Shown here: positions 54,228 through 63,553 of the stretch, piece after piece | How positions within the stretch are numbered: the stretch's first letter is position 1 | Layout of the letters: each line of letters begins with the position of its first letter | From: Duganella aquatilis | Lineage (GTDB): Bacteria; Pseudomonadota; Gammaproteobacteria; Burkholderiales; Burkholderiaceae_D | Assembly (NCBI RefSeq): GCF_009674565.1 | Contig: NZ_WKJL01000009.1 | Span: forward strand, 62,001-126,000 | Direction: 5' to 3' | Length of the DNA: 64,000 nucleotides | The notes under the pieces: generated by a model | The model's database searches: none | Told to the model about the DNA's origin: nothing | What the model saw: only the letters and a program-made list of their open reading frames with translations | Program-made: the position numbers and the translations under genes

Positions 54228-54776
54228 CTAGTCGAGAAGATGCCAGGCGGTCAGTTGCGCGCGCTCGGCTGTGTTGATGGGCTGGGTGTAGCCGCTGCTG
54301 TCGGTAATGCCTTCGAGAGTTTTGCCTACCAGCTCCAACCGGTAGCGCCGGGAGGCGAGTGGTGCTTGCGTGAGGTCGTCCAGGAAACGCAGTGTGATTT
54401 GTTCTTCCTGATGGCCAAGGGCAGCAGCTTGCGCTTCCTGGCGCGCAGTCGCGGCGGCTTGTGTTGCCGAGGCAGGGGAAGGTGCGCTGCCGCCCACTTC
54501 CTGATATTTGTGCTGCTGGCTGGCGATCAGCTTGGGCGGCGGCGTGCACTTGCAGACGCACAGGTCGTCCTGCAACGCCACCTGCATGCCGTTCCAGCTT
54601 TCGGAGATGCGTGGGCCGAAGATTTTGATCTTGCCTGGCGATTTACAGGCAGGGCAGAAGATGGCGTCGCCCTCCAGCGCGACCAGCACGCCGTCGATGC
54701 TGCAGCAACTGCTGGCGCTGATAACCTTGCCGCCAGCACTGGTGCTGGCGCCGAGCGTGATGTGGTAGCGTTGCAT
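54228..54776 (-). CDS. PAAR-domain protein with C-terminal T6SS adaptor-like extension
   Basis: A 182-residue protein that would cap the VgrG spike of a type VI secretion system. The PAAR region covers about residues 1-90: GGKVISASSCCSIDGVLVAL, GDAIFCPACKSPGKI, and CVCKCTPPPKLIAS. A Gln/Ala-rich linker follows. The C-terminus, ITLRFLDDLTQAPLASRRYR and then LVGKTLEGITDSSGYTQPI, is the transthyretin-like extension that many PAAR and VgrG proteins carry to recruit cargo. The start at 54776 is used; the longer frame runs toward the tRNA. No VgrG or T6SS structural gene is in the window, so this is an orphan cassette. Confidence 0.85.
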   Translation of the reverse strand: MQRYHITLGASTSAGGKVISASSCCSIDGVLVALEGDAIFCPACKSPGKIKIFGPRISESWNGMQVALQDDLCVCKCTPPPKLIASQQHKYQEVGGSAPSPASATQAAATARQEAQAAALGHQEEQITLRFLDDLTQAPLASRRYRLELVGKTLEGITDSSGYTQPINTAERAQLTAWHLLD

Positions 54777-54858
54777 GGACTTTCCGTTCAAGAACAGAAA
54801 GTCTCCAATGTAGCGAGCGCCTCGACAGCAGGCCTTGTGACGGCACAAGAAAAACAAA

Positions 54859-54891
54859 AAAGCCGTAACTCACAGTGTGAATTACGGCTTT
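54859..54891 (-). terminator. Terminator of the tRNA-Met transcript
   Basis: On the minus strand AAAGCCGTAA pairs with TTACGGCTTT, with an inner TCACA/TGTGA pairing, followed by TTTGTTTTTC. It lies just past the tRNA 3' end, so it should end the tRNA transcript before the PAAR gene. Confidence 0.8.
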
Positions 54892-54899
54892 CGGAATCT

Positions 54900-54976
54900 T
54901 GGTGGTGATAGATGGACTTGAACCATCGACCCCAGCATTATGAATGCTGTGCTCTAACCAACTGAGCTATATCACC
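54900..54976 (-). tRNA. tRNA-Met (CAT anticodon)
   Basis: A 77-base tRNA with encoded CCA (54900-54902). The acceptor stem pairs GGTGATA at its 5' end with TATCACC. The D-arm is GCTCAGTTGGTTAGAGC, the anticodon arm CAGCA-TTCATAA-TGCTG has CAT at 54940-54942, and the T-arm contains GGTTCAAGTCC. Elongator Met is more likely than initiator because the 1-72 pair is a normal G-C. tRNA-Ile2, which also has CAT, is less likely from the overall sequence but not excluded. Its 3' end faces the accessory PAAR region. Confidence 0.95.
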
Positions 54977-55133
54977 TGCAACGCCCAGCATCATAGGGGA
55001 TGGCACCCTGACTGTCAAGACTGACCCAAAAATTTTTTGAAAAAAGTGCCGAATAACGCGTGGCGGTCGTCAAAATATTGGCATATTGGTATTCTGTGTC
55101 TTCGCCGATGATTATTTTTATAACGGGGGCAAT

Positions 55134-55538
55134 ATGGCAACCAATATCTTCATCAACCTGCCGGTGCGCGACCTGCAGAAGTCGATCAAGTTCTTCGCGC
55201 ACCTGGGCTACAGCTTCAACCAGCATTACACCGATGAATCCGCCACGTGCATGATCGTGGACGAGAATATCTTTGTCATGCTGCTGACCGAAACGCGCTT
55301 CAAGGAGTTTACGCCGAAACCGGTGAGCGACGCGCACACGTCGACCGAGGTGCTGCTGTGCCTGCAAATGGAATCGCGCGATGCGGTGACGGCGCTGGTC
55401 AACAAGGCCATCGAGGCCGGCGGCAGCGCCTACAAGGAACCGCAGGACCATGGCTTCATGTACGGCCACGGCTACCAGGATCTGGACGGCCACCTGTGGG
55501 AAGTGGTGTACATGAGCGGCGAGCCGCCGAAGGCTTAA
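55134..55538 (+). CDS. VOC-family protein (glyoxalase/bleomycin-resistance fold)
   Basis: A 134-residue vicinal-oxygen-chelate protein of the YaeR/GloA-like group. [20 protein letters not shown] is the N-terminal beta-alpha-beta unit, and [12 protein letters not shown] is the C-terminal metal-side Glu motif. Related small VOC proteins are often annotated as extradiol dioxygenase or lactoylglutathione-lyase-like, but the substrate is unknown. I used the ATG at 55134 in AATATGGCAACC. It is convergent with miaA, overlapping by four bases. Confidence 0.88.
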   Translation: MATNIFINLPVRDLQKSIKFFAHLGYSFNQHYTDESATCMIVDENIFVMLLTETRFKEFTPKPVSDAHTSTEVLLCLQMESRDAVTALVNKAIEAGGSAYKEPQDHGFMYGHGYQDLDGHLWEVVYMSGEPPKA

Positions 55539-56482
55539 CCCAGCCGTTCGGCGATCTGCGCCAGCATGGCGTTGGCGGGATCGGGGGCGAGGCAGTCCAG
55601 CACCACGCGCTCCGGCATCGAGCGCAGCCAGGTCAGCTGGCGCTTGGCCAGCTGGCGCGTGGCGATGATGCCGGTTTCGCGCATGGTGGCGTAGTCGATG
55701 GCGCCGTCGAGGTATTCCCATGCCTGGCGGTAGCCCACGCAGCGGATCGACGGCAGGCCCGGATGCAGGTCGCCGCGCCGGCGCAGCGCTTCCACTTCGG
55801 TGATCAGGTTACCCTGCGGCGTTTCTTCCAGCATGATGTCGAAGCGGCGCGCGATGCGCTTGTGCAGCACGGCGCGGTCGGATGGTTCCAGTGCAAATGA
55901 CAGCAGCTCGAACGGCAGCTCGGTTTTCTCGCGCAGCGCCAGCAGCTCGGACATCGGCTTGCCGCTCAACGCGTGAATCTCCAGCGCGCGCTGGATGCGC
56001 TGCGAATCGGCCGGCGCCAGGCGCGCGGCGGTTTCCGGATCGACGGCGGCCAGCCGCGCATGCATGGCGGGCCAGCCGAGGCGGGCCGCTTCCTCATCCA
56101 GCGCGGCGCGCACGGCGGGATCGGCGCCCGGCAAATCATCCAGTCCATCGGCCAGGCCTTTGAAGTACAGCATGGTGCCGCCGACCAGCAGTGGCAGCTT
56201 GCCGCGCGCGCTGATGTCTTCCACCAGCCGCAGCGTGTCCTTGCGAAACTGTGCCACCGAATACGAATCCAGCGGGTCGATGATGTCGATCAGATGATGC
56301 GGCACGGCGGCCAGTTCTTCGCGCGTCGGCTTGGCGGTGCCGATGTCCATGTCGCGATACACCAGCGCCGAATCGACGGAGATGATTTCGGACGGGATGC
56401 GTTCGGCGATGGCCAGGGCGGAGGCGGTCTTGCCCGACGCCGTCGGCCCCATGATGGCGACGGCCAGTGGTTTCGCGCTCAT
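55535..56482 (-). CDS. miaA: tRNA dimethylallyltransferase
   Basis: Adds a dimethylallyl group to A37 of tRNAs that read UNN codons, before MiaB thiolation. The P-loop is [18 protein letters not shown], then [19 protein letters not shown], the tRNA-binding and catalytic Asp segment. [14 protein letters not shown] is a later conserved motif. The ATG at 56482 gives 315 residues, the normal size. It starts one base after the mutL stop, so mutL-miaA are cotranscribed. No hfq follows, which is the usual betaproteobacterial state. Confidence 0.95.
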   Translation of the reverse strand: MSAKPLAVAIMGPTASGKTASALAIAERIPSEIISVDSALVYRDMDIGTAKPTREELAAVPHHLIDIIDPLDSYSVAQFRKDTLRLVEDISARGKLPLLVGGTMLYFKGLADGLDDLPGADPAVRAALDEEAARLGWPAMHARLAAVDPETAARLAPADSQRIQRALEIHALSGKPMSELLALREKTELPFELLSFALEPSDRAVLHKRIARRFDIMLEETPQGNLITEVEALRRRGDLHPGLPSIRCVGYRQAWEYLDGAIDYATMRETGIIATRQLAKRQLTWLRSMPERVVLDCLAPDPANAMLAQIAERLG

Positions 56483-56483
56483 G

Positions 56484-58466
56484 TTATTGACCGCGCAGGA
56501 ACAGCTTGTCGAGCGCGCCGATTTCCACCTGCACCCAGGTCGGGCGGCCATGGTTGCACTGGTCGGCGCGTTCGGTGATTTCCATCTGGCGCAGCAGGGA
56601 ATTCATCTCCTGCACCGACAGGATGCGGTTGGCGCGCACCGCGGTGTGGCAGGCGAGAGTGCCGAGCAGTTCGTTCTGGCGTTCGATCAGCACGCGCGAG
56701 CCGCCGAATTCGCGCACGTCGCGCAGCACGTCGCGCGCCAGCGTCTGGGCGTCGGCGTTCTTCAGCAGCACCGGCACCGAGCGCACCGCCAGCGTGGTCG
56801 GCGACAGCACGGCGATGTCGAAGCCCAGTGCCTGCAAGGTGTCCTGATGTTCTTCGGCGGTGCCCACTTCCACCGCGTCGGCGTAGAAGGTGATCGGGAT
56901 CAGCAGCGGCTGCACCTGCATTTCTTCGCCGGCCACGCGGCTGTCCAGCGCGTTCTTCAGCTGTTCGTACAGGATGCGTTCGTGCGCGGCGTGCATGTCG
57001 ACCAGCACCAGGCCCTTGGCGTTCTGCGCCAGGATGTAGATGCCGTGCAGCTGCGCCAGCGCGAAGCCAAGCGGGAATTCTTCCTGCGCCATGGCGGCAG
57101 CGGAGACGGTGAAGGAGCTGGCTTGCGGCAGCGTCATGTCGGATTCGCTGCGCGCGCCGGCCGGGCGGTCGCTGTCGCGGAACAGGGCGCCGTATTTTTC
57201 GGTGCTCTGGGCGACGCCGCCGTCGGCGCCGAAGCGCGGGCCGGCGTAGCTGCTGCCAAAGCTGCCCTGCGTGCTGGCGGCTGCGGCGCCCGAGCCTCCG
57301 CTGCCGCCGGCGCCGAACGGCGATGGCGAGAAGGTCGGCGCATAGTCCGGCGCCAGCAAGGGGCCGAACGAGGTCTGCTCGCCGCGCCACATCGGCGTGG
57401 TGTTCAGGCTGTCCGCCGCCGGCAGCGGCGACGGCACGCTGCCGTGCGCCGTGGCCGAGGTCTGCGCCAGCGCGCGCTGCACCGCGTGGAACACGCACTG
57501 GTGCACGGCGCGGCTGTCGCGGAAGCGCACTTCAATTTTCGATGGGTGCACGTTGACGTCCACCAGCGCCGGGTCCATCTCCAGCGACAGCACGTAGGAC
57601 GGGAAGCGGTCGCCGTGCAGCACGTCCTGGTAGGCGGCCTTCACCGCGTGCACCAGCACCTTGTCGCGCACGAAGCGGCCGTTCACGTAGAAGAACTGGC
57701 CGTCGGCGCGCGCCTTGGAGGCGGTCGGCAGGCCGACGTAGCCGTGCAGGCGCAATGGGCCCATGGTTTCATCGACCGCCAGTCGCGCTTCGGCGAAGTT
57801 GTCGCCCAGGATGTGGGCGCTGCGCTTGGCCATCTCGCTGACGTTCCAGTGATCGATGGTGCGGCCGTTGTGGCTCAGCGAGAACGACACGTCCGGCCGC
57901 GCCAGCGCGATGCGGCGCACGACTTCGGCGCAGTGGCCAAACTCGGTCTGCTCGGACTTGAGGAACTTGCGCCGTGCCGGCGTGTTGAAGTACAGGTCCT
58001 GCACATCGACGGTGGTGCCCACCGCGCCGGACGACGGCGCCGGCGTGGCGTTGTGCGAGCCGACGATTTCCCACGCGTGCGCGGCGTCGGCGGTGCGCGA
58101 GGTGATGGTCACGGCGGCCACCGAGGCGATCGACGCCAGCGCCTCGCCACGGAAGCCGAGCGTGCCGACGTTTTCCAGGTCGTGCAGGGAGCTGATTTTG
58201 GAGGTGGCGTGGCGCGCCAGCGCGAGCGGCATTTGCTCGGGCGGGATGCCGCGGCCATTGTCGGTGATGCAGATGCGTTTGACGCCGCCTTCCTCCAGCC
58301 GCACGGCGATTTGCGTGCCGCCGGCATCCAGCGCGTTTTCCAGCAGTTCCTTGACCACGGCGGACGGTCGTTCCACCACCTCGCCGGCGGCGATCTGGGA
58401 AATCAGCTGGTCAGGCAGGGCCTGGATGGGACGTGGGGTGCGGGGGGCAGTGTCTGGCGCGTTCAT
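56484..58466 (-). CDS. mutL: DNA mismatch repair protein MutL
   Basis: A 660-residue MutL. The GHKL ATPase motifs are in [22 protein letters not shown] and [12 protein letters not shown]. After a low-complexity Ser/Gly/Ala linker (about 340-460), the dimerisation domain has the metal-site motif [12 protein letters not shown], close to the endonuclease DQHA-x2-E-x4-E but with Met for Gln. It also has ACHTAVRAN and the C-terminal CNHGRPTW. These are features of MutL with intrinsic nicking activity in bacteria that lack MutH. It is the first gene of the mutL-miaA pair. Confidence 0.95.
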   Translation of the reverse strand: MNAPDTAPRTPRPIQALPDQLISQIAAGEVVERPSAVVKELLENALDAGGTQIAVRLEEGGVKRICITDNGRGIPPEQMPLALARHATSKISSLHDLENVGTLGFRGEALASIASVAAVTITSRTADAAHAWEIVGSHNATPAPSSGAVGTTVDVQDLYFNTPARRKFLKSEQTEFGHCAEVVRRIALARPDVSFSLSHNGRTIDHWNVSEMAKRSAHILGDNFAEARLAVDETMGPLRLHGYVGLPTASKARADGQFFYVNGRFVRDKVLVHAVKAAYQDVLHGDRFPSYVLSLEMDPALVDVNVHPSKIEVRFRDSRAVHQCVFHAVQRALAQTSATAHGSVPSPLPAADSLNTTPMWRGEQTSFGPLLAPDYAPTFSPSPFGAGGSGGSGAAAASTQGSFGSSYAGPRFGADGGVAQSTEKYGALFRDSDRPAGARSESDMTLPQASSFTVSAAAMAQEEFPLGFALAQLHGIYILAQNAKGLVLVDMHAAHERILYEQLKNALDSRVAGEEMQVQPLLIPITFYADAVEVGTAEEHQDTLQALGFDIAVLSPTTLAVRSVPVLLKNADAQTLARDVLRDVREFGGSRVLIERQNELLGTLACHTAVRANRILSVQEMNSLLRQMEITERADQCNHGRPTWVQVEIGALDKLFLRGQ

Positions 58467-58497
58467 CTCCAGATTATAACTGGTCCCCCGCCAGGAC

Positions 58498-59424
58498 TTA
58501 CTGCTTTGGCCGTTCGCGCACTGGAATCATGGCGTTGCACACTTCCAGGTAGTTGGCCGCGTATTTATTCCACGGGCCGCCGCGGTTGCGCTGCGCTTCC
58601 AGCACCTGCTCGTAGATCGGCGCTTCGCTGCGCATCACTTCAAAGTGGCTGCGATCCGCTTCCGGCACTTCGGCTTCCAGGCGCACCGAGACGATCGGCA
58701 TGCGCGCCTCGTTCGGGCCGTAGAAGCCCAGCGCCTCGTTGCCGCGCGGCAGAGTGGTCAGCAGCGGCATGCCGGAGATGACGCGGCCCAGCAGCGTGAT
58801 GTTGCGGTCCAGATGGCGCGGCGCGTGGCCGGTGATGGCGTACAGCTCGGAACCGCTGCCGCTGTCGGTGTCGTTGTCACGGCCGACGCCGACCATGCCG
58901 TAGCAATGGATCAGCCAGGTGCTCTTGGCCTTGGGATCGCGGCCGACCGGGAAGCCGTTGGAGTGGCCGATCTGCGGCGCGTAGCCGTCGGCGTCCTTCT
59001 GCTGCACGAAGTGCTTGTCGTTCGACATCGGCACCGTGAATTCGCCCGGCACCTTGGCCTTGGCCGAACCCAGCGACTTCGGCTTGGTCTCGGCGTTCGG
59101 ATCGCCCCACTGCGCCACGTAGTTGTCCTGCGAGCGGATGATGGCCAGGCCGTCAAAATAATGCTCTTTTACCATGGTCTTGATGTTGGCGATGCCCAGC
59201 GGCGCGAAGTCCGGCGCCAGTTCGATCACCACGCGGCCGGTCGGCAGGTCCATATACAAGGTGTTGGCCGGGTCGGTGGGACGCCAGTCCGACGGCTTGG
59301 AGGTCTTGATAATGTCGCTGGCGCTGGGGCGCACCGGCAGGTCGGCGGCATGCGCGGCGGCGGCGCCGAGGCCCAGCGCCAGGGCCGGCAGGGATAAAGC
59401 ACGGAAAATGTGTAACAAAGCCAT
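58498..59424 (-). CDS. Periplasmic cyclophilin-type peptidylprolyl isomerase
   Basis: A 308-residue exported cyclophilin. The signal peptide is [20 protein letters not shown], cleaved near AAHAADLP. The cyclophilin domain has [20 protein letters not shown], then [11 protein letters not shown], and the later [20 protein letters not shown]. About 40 residues are inserted compared with PpiA, and a C-terminal extension of some 50 residues ends [13 protein letters not shown]. It assists folding of exported proteins. It is monocistronic, 31 bases upstream of mutL on the same strand. Confidence 0.9.
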   Translation of the reverse strand: MALLHIFRALSLPALALGLGAAAAHAADLPVRPSASDIIKTSKPSDWRPTDPANTLYMDLPTGRVVIELAPDFAPLGIANIKTMVKEHYFDGLAIIRSQDNYVAQWGDPNAETKPKSLGSAKAKVPGEFTVPMSNDKHFVQQKDADGYAPQIGHSNGFPVGRDPKAKSTWLIHCYGMVGVGRDNDTDSGSGSELYAITGHAPRHLDRNITLLGRVISGMPLLTTLPRGNEALGFYGPNEARMPIVSVRLEAEVPEADRSHFEVMRSEAPIYEQVLEAQRNRGGPWNKYAANYLEVCNAMIPVRERPKQ

Positions 59425-59561
59425 CCAAATCTCCTTGGTTGAGCGAACCCGCTTGCTGCGGGACCTAGCTGGATTGTAAACTGGATATCAATCGCTCGGA
59501 AACCGATGCCGCTAGGGCTTAGGGTGGTGTATGATTCCGGCGCTTACTTTATGGGAAGAAT

Positions 59562-60206
59562 ATGGATTTTATGCAATTTTTCGACATGATCCTTCATGTC
59601 GACAAGACCTTGGAAATGCTGATCCAACAATACGGAACGCTGATCTACGTGGTTCTGTTCGCTATCATCTTCGCCGAAACCGGCCTGGTGGTCCTGTTCT
59701 TCTTCCCGGGCGACACGCTGCTGTTCATCGCCGGCGCCCTGTGCGCCGTCGGTGAAATGAATCTGCCGCTGCTGGTGGTCCTGCTGACCACGGCTGCCAT
59801 CACGGGCAACACCGTCAATTACTGGATCGGCGAAAAGGTCGGGCAGCGGGTGTTTACCCACGATTACCGCTGGCTCAACAAGGCTGCGCTGACCCGCACC
59901 CACGAATTCTTCGAAAAACACGGCGGCAAGACCATCGTGCTGGCGCGCTTTGTGCCGGTGGTGCGGACCTTCGCGCCGTTCGTGGCCGGCGTCTCGGACA
60001 TGACCTTCGCCCGCTTCCAGCTGTATAACTTCACCGGCGCCATCCTGTGGGTCGCGCTGCTGACCACCGCCGGCTACTTCTTCGGCAATATCCCGATCGT
60101 GCGCGAGCACCTGACCGAGATCGTGCTGTTCGGCGTGGCCGTGGCCGTGGTGCCGATGGCGCTGGGCGGTTTGTGGAAACTGACGCGCCGCATGCAAAGC
60201 CGCTGA
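59562..60206 (+). CDS. DedA-family membrane protein
   Basis: A 214-residue inner-membrane protein of the DedA/SNARE-associated family, linked to undecaprenyl or other lipid-phosphate flipping and to envelope stress. The family pattern FAETGLVVLFFFPGDTLLF with the membrane-buried Glu and Asp, followed by FARFVPVVRTFAPFVAGVSD with its Arg motif, is clear. About five to six membrane segments are predicted. A strong hairpin after the stop should end the transcript. Confidence 0.93.
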   Translation: MDFMQFFDMILHVDKTLEMLIQQYGTLIYVVLFAIIFAETGLVVLFFFPGDTLLFIAGALCAVGEMNLPLLVVLLTTAAITGNTVNYWIGEKVGQRVFTHDYRWLNKAALTRTHEFFEKHGGKTIVLARFVPVVRTFAPFVAGVSDMTFARFQLYNFTGAILWVALLTTAGYFFGNIPIVREHLTEIVLFGVAVAVVPMALGGLWKLTRRMQSR

Positions 60207-60219
60207 AACCCGCATGAAT

Positions 60220-60254
60220 GCATGCTGCGCGGCCGCCGCAGCATGCCGTTTTGT
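60220..60254 (+). terminator. Hairpin terminator after the dedA-family gene
   Basis: GCATGCTGCG at 60220-60229 pairs with CGCAGCATGC at 60237-60246 around a seven-base GC loop, followed by CGTTTTGTCC. The ten-base stem and short T run fit a rho-independent terminator. Confidence 0.75.
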
Positions 60255-60322
60255 CCCTGTCCCTCAAGTTTTGCCCAAATGCATCCGTAAACCAGAATGT
60301 AATTGTTCATTCTGGATACCCA

Positions 60323-61342
60323 ATGCGCACCCTCCTGACCCTATTGGCCTGCTGCTACGTTGTCACCGCAGCGGCCAGTAACGAAAAAGACCCGCTGATT
60401 TCGCCTTCGACGAAATCGGCGCTGGTGGGTGCTGCCGGTGTCACGTCCACCGGTTCGTCCGCCTCCTCGTCCGCCCCCGCCACGCCGCCACGCAAGCTCA
60501 CCGAGCGCGAGAAGGAAGCGCAGGCCGAGGCCGACCTGTCGGCCCGCATCCAGGAGCGGCTGGCCATCATGCGCGCCAACCAGGCCGCGCGCGTGGCGGC
60601 GGCGGCCAAGGCCAAGAAGCAGGCGGCGGCCAAGGAAGCCGCGATCGCGGCGATCCCCAAGGTGTACAGCAATGTGTGGTCGTACGAGGGCGAGACCGGC
60701 CCGGCCAACTGGGGCAAGATCAATCCGGCCTGGGCCAAGTGCGGCGCCGGCAACCGCCAGTCGCCGATCGATATCCGCGACGGCATGAAGGTCGACCTGG
60801 AGCAGATCACCTTCGACTATCATCCGTCCTCCTTCAACGTGACCGACAACGGCCACACGGTGCAAGTGATGGTCGGCAGCGGCAATTTCCTCACGGTGGG
60901 CAACCGCACCTATGAGCTGATCCAGTTCCACTTCCATCGCCCTTCGGAAGAGCGCATCAACGGCAAGGGCTACGAGATGGTGGTGCACCTGGTGCACAAG
61001 GACGGCGAAGGCCGCATCGCCATGCTGGCGCTGCTGCTGGAGCGCGGCAAGCCGCAGCCGGTGATCCAGACCGTGTGGAACAATCTGCCGCTGGAGAAGC
61101 TCGATACGGCGGCGCCGGTGGAATCGCTCGATCCGCTGGACCTGATCCCGGCGCGCCGCGACTACTACACCTTCATGGGGTCGATGACCACGCCGCCTTG
61201 CAACGAAGGCGTGCTGTGGCTGGTGATGAAGGAGCCGGTGCAGGCCTCGCCGGCGCAGATGGCGCTGTTCAGCCGCCTCTATCCGCTGAATGCGCGGCCG
61301 ACCCAGCCTAGCTCGGGCCGCATCATCAAGGAATCGAATTAA
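60323..61342 (+). CDS. Alpha-carbonic anhydrase with N-terminal Ser/Ala-rich and coiled-coil extension
   Basis: A 339-residue exported zinc enzyme that interconverts CO2 and bicarbonate in the periplasm. The ATG at 60323 gives a signal peptide, MRTLLTLLACCYVVTAAAS. It is followed by a Ser/Thr/Pro/Ala linker and then a charged Ala/Lys/Arg/Glu helix (about 58-108). The alpha-CA domain starts WSYEGETGPANWGKI. Zinc ligands are in FHFHRPSEE (two His) and MVVHLVH (third His), and SMTTPPCNEGVLW is the substrate-pocket motif. The long helical extension is not part of the enzyme and may tether it. Confidence 0.92.
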   Translation: MRTLLTLLACCYVVTAAASNEKDPLISPSTKSALVGAAGVTSTGSSASSSAPATPPRKLTEREKEAQAEADLSARIQERLAIMRANQAARVAAAAKAKKQAAAKEAAIAAIPKVYSNVWSYEGETGPANWGKINPAWAKCGAGNRQSPIDIRDGMKVDLEQITFDYHPSSFNVTDNGHTVQVMVGSGNFLTVGNRTYELIQFHFHRPSEERINGKGYEMVVHLVHKDGEGRIAMLALLLERGKPQPVIQTVWNNLPLEKLDTAAPVESLDPLDLIPARRDYYTFMGSMTTPPCNEGVLWLVMKEPVQASPAQMALFSRLYPLNARPTQPSSGRIIKESN

Positions 61343-62178
61343 GCGTTGATGGTGTGCTTGCCGGTCCAGGTGGCGCCGGCTTCCAGCGGCTGCTGGTGGA
61401 TGCGCGCCGGCTCGATGCAGACGAAGCGCAGGTATTCATCCTGGCCCAGATCGGTAAGGGCCGCCGCGTCTGCCGTACCCGGATTCCACACCACCCATTG
61501 TTCAAAGCCCTGCTGCTCCAGGCGCAGCGTCGACGCGGCCGTGTTCAGTGTCACGCTCGGCGTGGACTGGTACATGCGGTCGTGCTTCTCGGTGAAGTGC
61601 AGCGCCGGCGTGTCCTGCTCCAGCGTGTTGTTGTGATGGTCGAGGAACTGCACGTGCTGCAGGCCGCTGATGCTGGTCGCGTCCAGGTGGCCGACATCGT
61701 AGTAGGTGTGCAGCGCCACGCCGAACGGGAAAGCCTGCCGGCCGGGATTGTGCACGGTATAGGCCATCTCCAGCGCATCGCCATGCAGCGTGAAACGCAG
61801 CTTGAGGTCGAACGCGTGCGGCCACGCCTGCGCATGTTCCGCCGACAGGTCGGCCGGCGCCAGGCTGAATTCGAGGAAGGAGCGGCCGCCATCGCCGCCG
61901 CTGTCGCTCAGGCGCCAGGTGCTGACGCGCGCGAAGCCGTGGCGCAGGCCGGGGCCGCGCACATTAAACTGCGGGAAAATGACCGGCACGCCGCCGCGGA
62001 TCGCCTTGCTGCCGTCCAGCGGCGTCTTCGAGCTGACGAACAGACGCTCCTTGCCGTCGGCGGTTTTCCACGACAGCAGGTGCGCGCCGAACAGCGACAC
62101 CGTCGCTTGCGCGCCGTCGGCGGCGGTGATGTGGACGGCCGGCAGGTCGCCGTACTTGGTCATCGTAACTACAGCCAT
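61339..62178 (-). CDS. YeaD-like D-hexose-6-phosphate mutarotase
   Basis: A 279-residue cytoplasmic aldose epimerase-fold protein of the YeaD/glucose-6-phosphate 1-epimerase group. Family segments are GAHLLSWKTADGKERLFVSS, IRGGVPVIFPQFN, and the catalytic His and Glu in the LHTYYDVGH and RFVCIEPARI regions. No signal peptide is present, unlike the secreted epimerase at 34.9 kb. It is convergent with the carbonic anhydrase gene, overlapping by four bases, and follows amiC by 13 bases. Confidence 0.9.
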   Translation of the reverse strand: MAVVTMTKYGDLPAVHITAADGAQATVSLFGAHLLSWKTADGKERLFVSSKTPLDGSKAIRGGVPVIFPQFNVRGPGLRHGFARVSTWRLSDSGGDGGRSFLEFSLAPADLSAEHAQAWPHAFDLKLRFTLHGDALEMAYTVHNPGRQAFPFGVALHTYYDVGHLDATSISGLQHVQFLDHHNNTLEQDTPALHFTEKHDRMYQSTPSVTLNTAASTLRLEQQGFEQWVVWNPGTADAAALTDLGQDEYLRFVCIEPARIHQQPLEAGATWTGKHTINA

Positions 62179-62191
62179 GTCTCTCTCTTCT

Positions 62192-63553
62192 TCAGGTTAA
62201 GCGGTTCTTGGCCAGCGGCGGGTTCTTGGCGAAATAGCGGCGGATGCCGGTGACGATGGCGTCGGCCAGCTTGTTCTGGTAGGCGTCGTCGAGCAGCTTG
62301 GCTTCTTCTTCCGGATTGGAGATGAAGGCGGTCTCGATCAGGATCGACGGAATGTCCGGCGCCTTCAGCACCGCGAAACCGGCCTGTTCGACCGAGCCTT
62401 TGTGCAGGCGGTTGATGCCGCCGATCTCGCCCAGCACCGAGCGGCCCAGCTTCATGCTGTCGTTGATCTGCGCGGTGGTGGACAGGTCGAGCAGCACGCT
62501 GGCCAGCTGCTTGTCGTGGTTCTTGACGTTGACGCCGCCGATGTTGTCGGCCGAATTTTCCTTGTCCGCCAGCCAGCGCGCGGCCGAGGAGGTGGCGCCT
62601 TTTTCCGACAGCACGAACACCGACGAGCCGCGCGCGGTGGGCTGCACGAAGGCGTCGGCGTGGATCGAGACGAACAAATCGGCCTGCACCTTGCGCGCCT
62701 TGTCGACGCGGGTGCCCAGCGGGACGAAGTAGTCGCCGTCGCGGGTCAGCATCACGCGGATGTTGGATTGTTCTTCCAGCTTGCCCTTGAGGCGCTTGGC
62801 GATGGCCAGCACGATGTCCTTTTCGCGGCTGCCGTTCTTGCCGGAGGCGCCGGGATCTTCGCCGCCGTGGCCGGGGTCCAGCGCGATGGTAATCATGCGC
62901 ACGATCTTGCCCGACGGGTCGGCCTTGGCCTTGGATTGGGCGTCGGCGGTTTTCAGCTCGGTTTTCAGTTCTTCGCGCGGCTCGGCCTTCAGGTCCGGTT
63001 TGAGCTGCTCCAGCTGTTCCTTCGGCGTGGCTGGCGTCACGTTGGCGACTTTCTCGTCGCCGGACCAGTCGCCTTTTTCGATCATGGCGGCGATCGGATC
63101 AACCGCCTTGACCGGGTACAGGTCGAAGATCAGGCGGTGCTTGTAGTTGCCGGCCGGCGGCAGCGTGAACACCTGCGGCTTGACCTCTTCCTTCAGATCG
63201 AACACCAGCCGCACCACGTTGGGCCGGTTCTGGCCCACGCGCACCTGCTTGATGTACGGGTCGTTGGACTGGATCTTGGCAACCAGGCTTTTCAGCGTCG
63301 GATTGAGTTCCAGTCCTTCGATGTCGACCACCATGCGCTCCGGATCCTTGACGATGAAGTGCGTGGCCTTGAGGTCGGTGTCGTTTTCCAGCGTGACGCG
63401 GGTGTAGTCGTCGGCCGGCCAGACGCGCACGGCGAGGATTTGCGCGGCATTGGCCCGCAGCGGCACCGTCACGGACAGCAGCAGGGTGGCGCCGGCCTTC
63501 AGGACGGTGCGGCGGCTCACATGTTGGGAGCGAATTTGAGGCGTTGAAGGCAT
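62192..63553 (-). CDS. amiC: N-acetylmuramoyl-L-alanine amidase AmiC
   Basis: A 453-residue exported amidase that splits septal murein during daughter-cell separation. The N-terminus SRRTVLKAGATLLLSV is a twin-arginine signal. An AMIN localisation domain (about 40-150) begins ILAVRVWPADDYTRVTLEND. The Amidase_3 domain has the zinc site: ALDPGHGGEDPG, SREKDIVLAIA, VSIHADAFV and LIETAFISNPEEE. A charged linker with Lys and Glu separates the two. It overlaps tsaE by 37 bases, the conserved betaproteobacterial tsaE-amiC arrangement. Confidence 0.95.
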   Translation of the reverse strand: MPSTPQIRSQHVSRRTVLKAGATLLLSVTVPLRANAAQILAVRVWPADDYTRVTLENDTDLKATHFIVKDPERMVVDIEGLELNPTLKSLVAKIQSNDPYIKQVRVGQNRPNVVRLVFDLKEEVKPQVFTLPPAGNYKHRLIFDLYPVKAVDPIAAMIEKGDWSGDEKVANVTPATPKEQLEQLKPDLKAEPREELKTELKTADAQSKAKADPSGKIVRMITIALDPGHGGEDPGASGKNGSREKDIVLAIAKRLKGKLEEQSNIRVMLTRDGDYFVPLGTRVDKARKVQADLFVSIHADAFVQPTARGSSVFVLSEKGATSSAARWLADKENSADNIGGVNVKNHDKQLASVLLDLSTTAQINDSMKLGRSVLGEIGGINRLHKGSVEQAGFAVLKAPDIPSILIETAFISNPEEEAKLLDDAYQNKLADAIVTGIRRYFAKNPPLAKNRLT

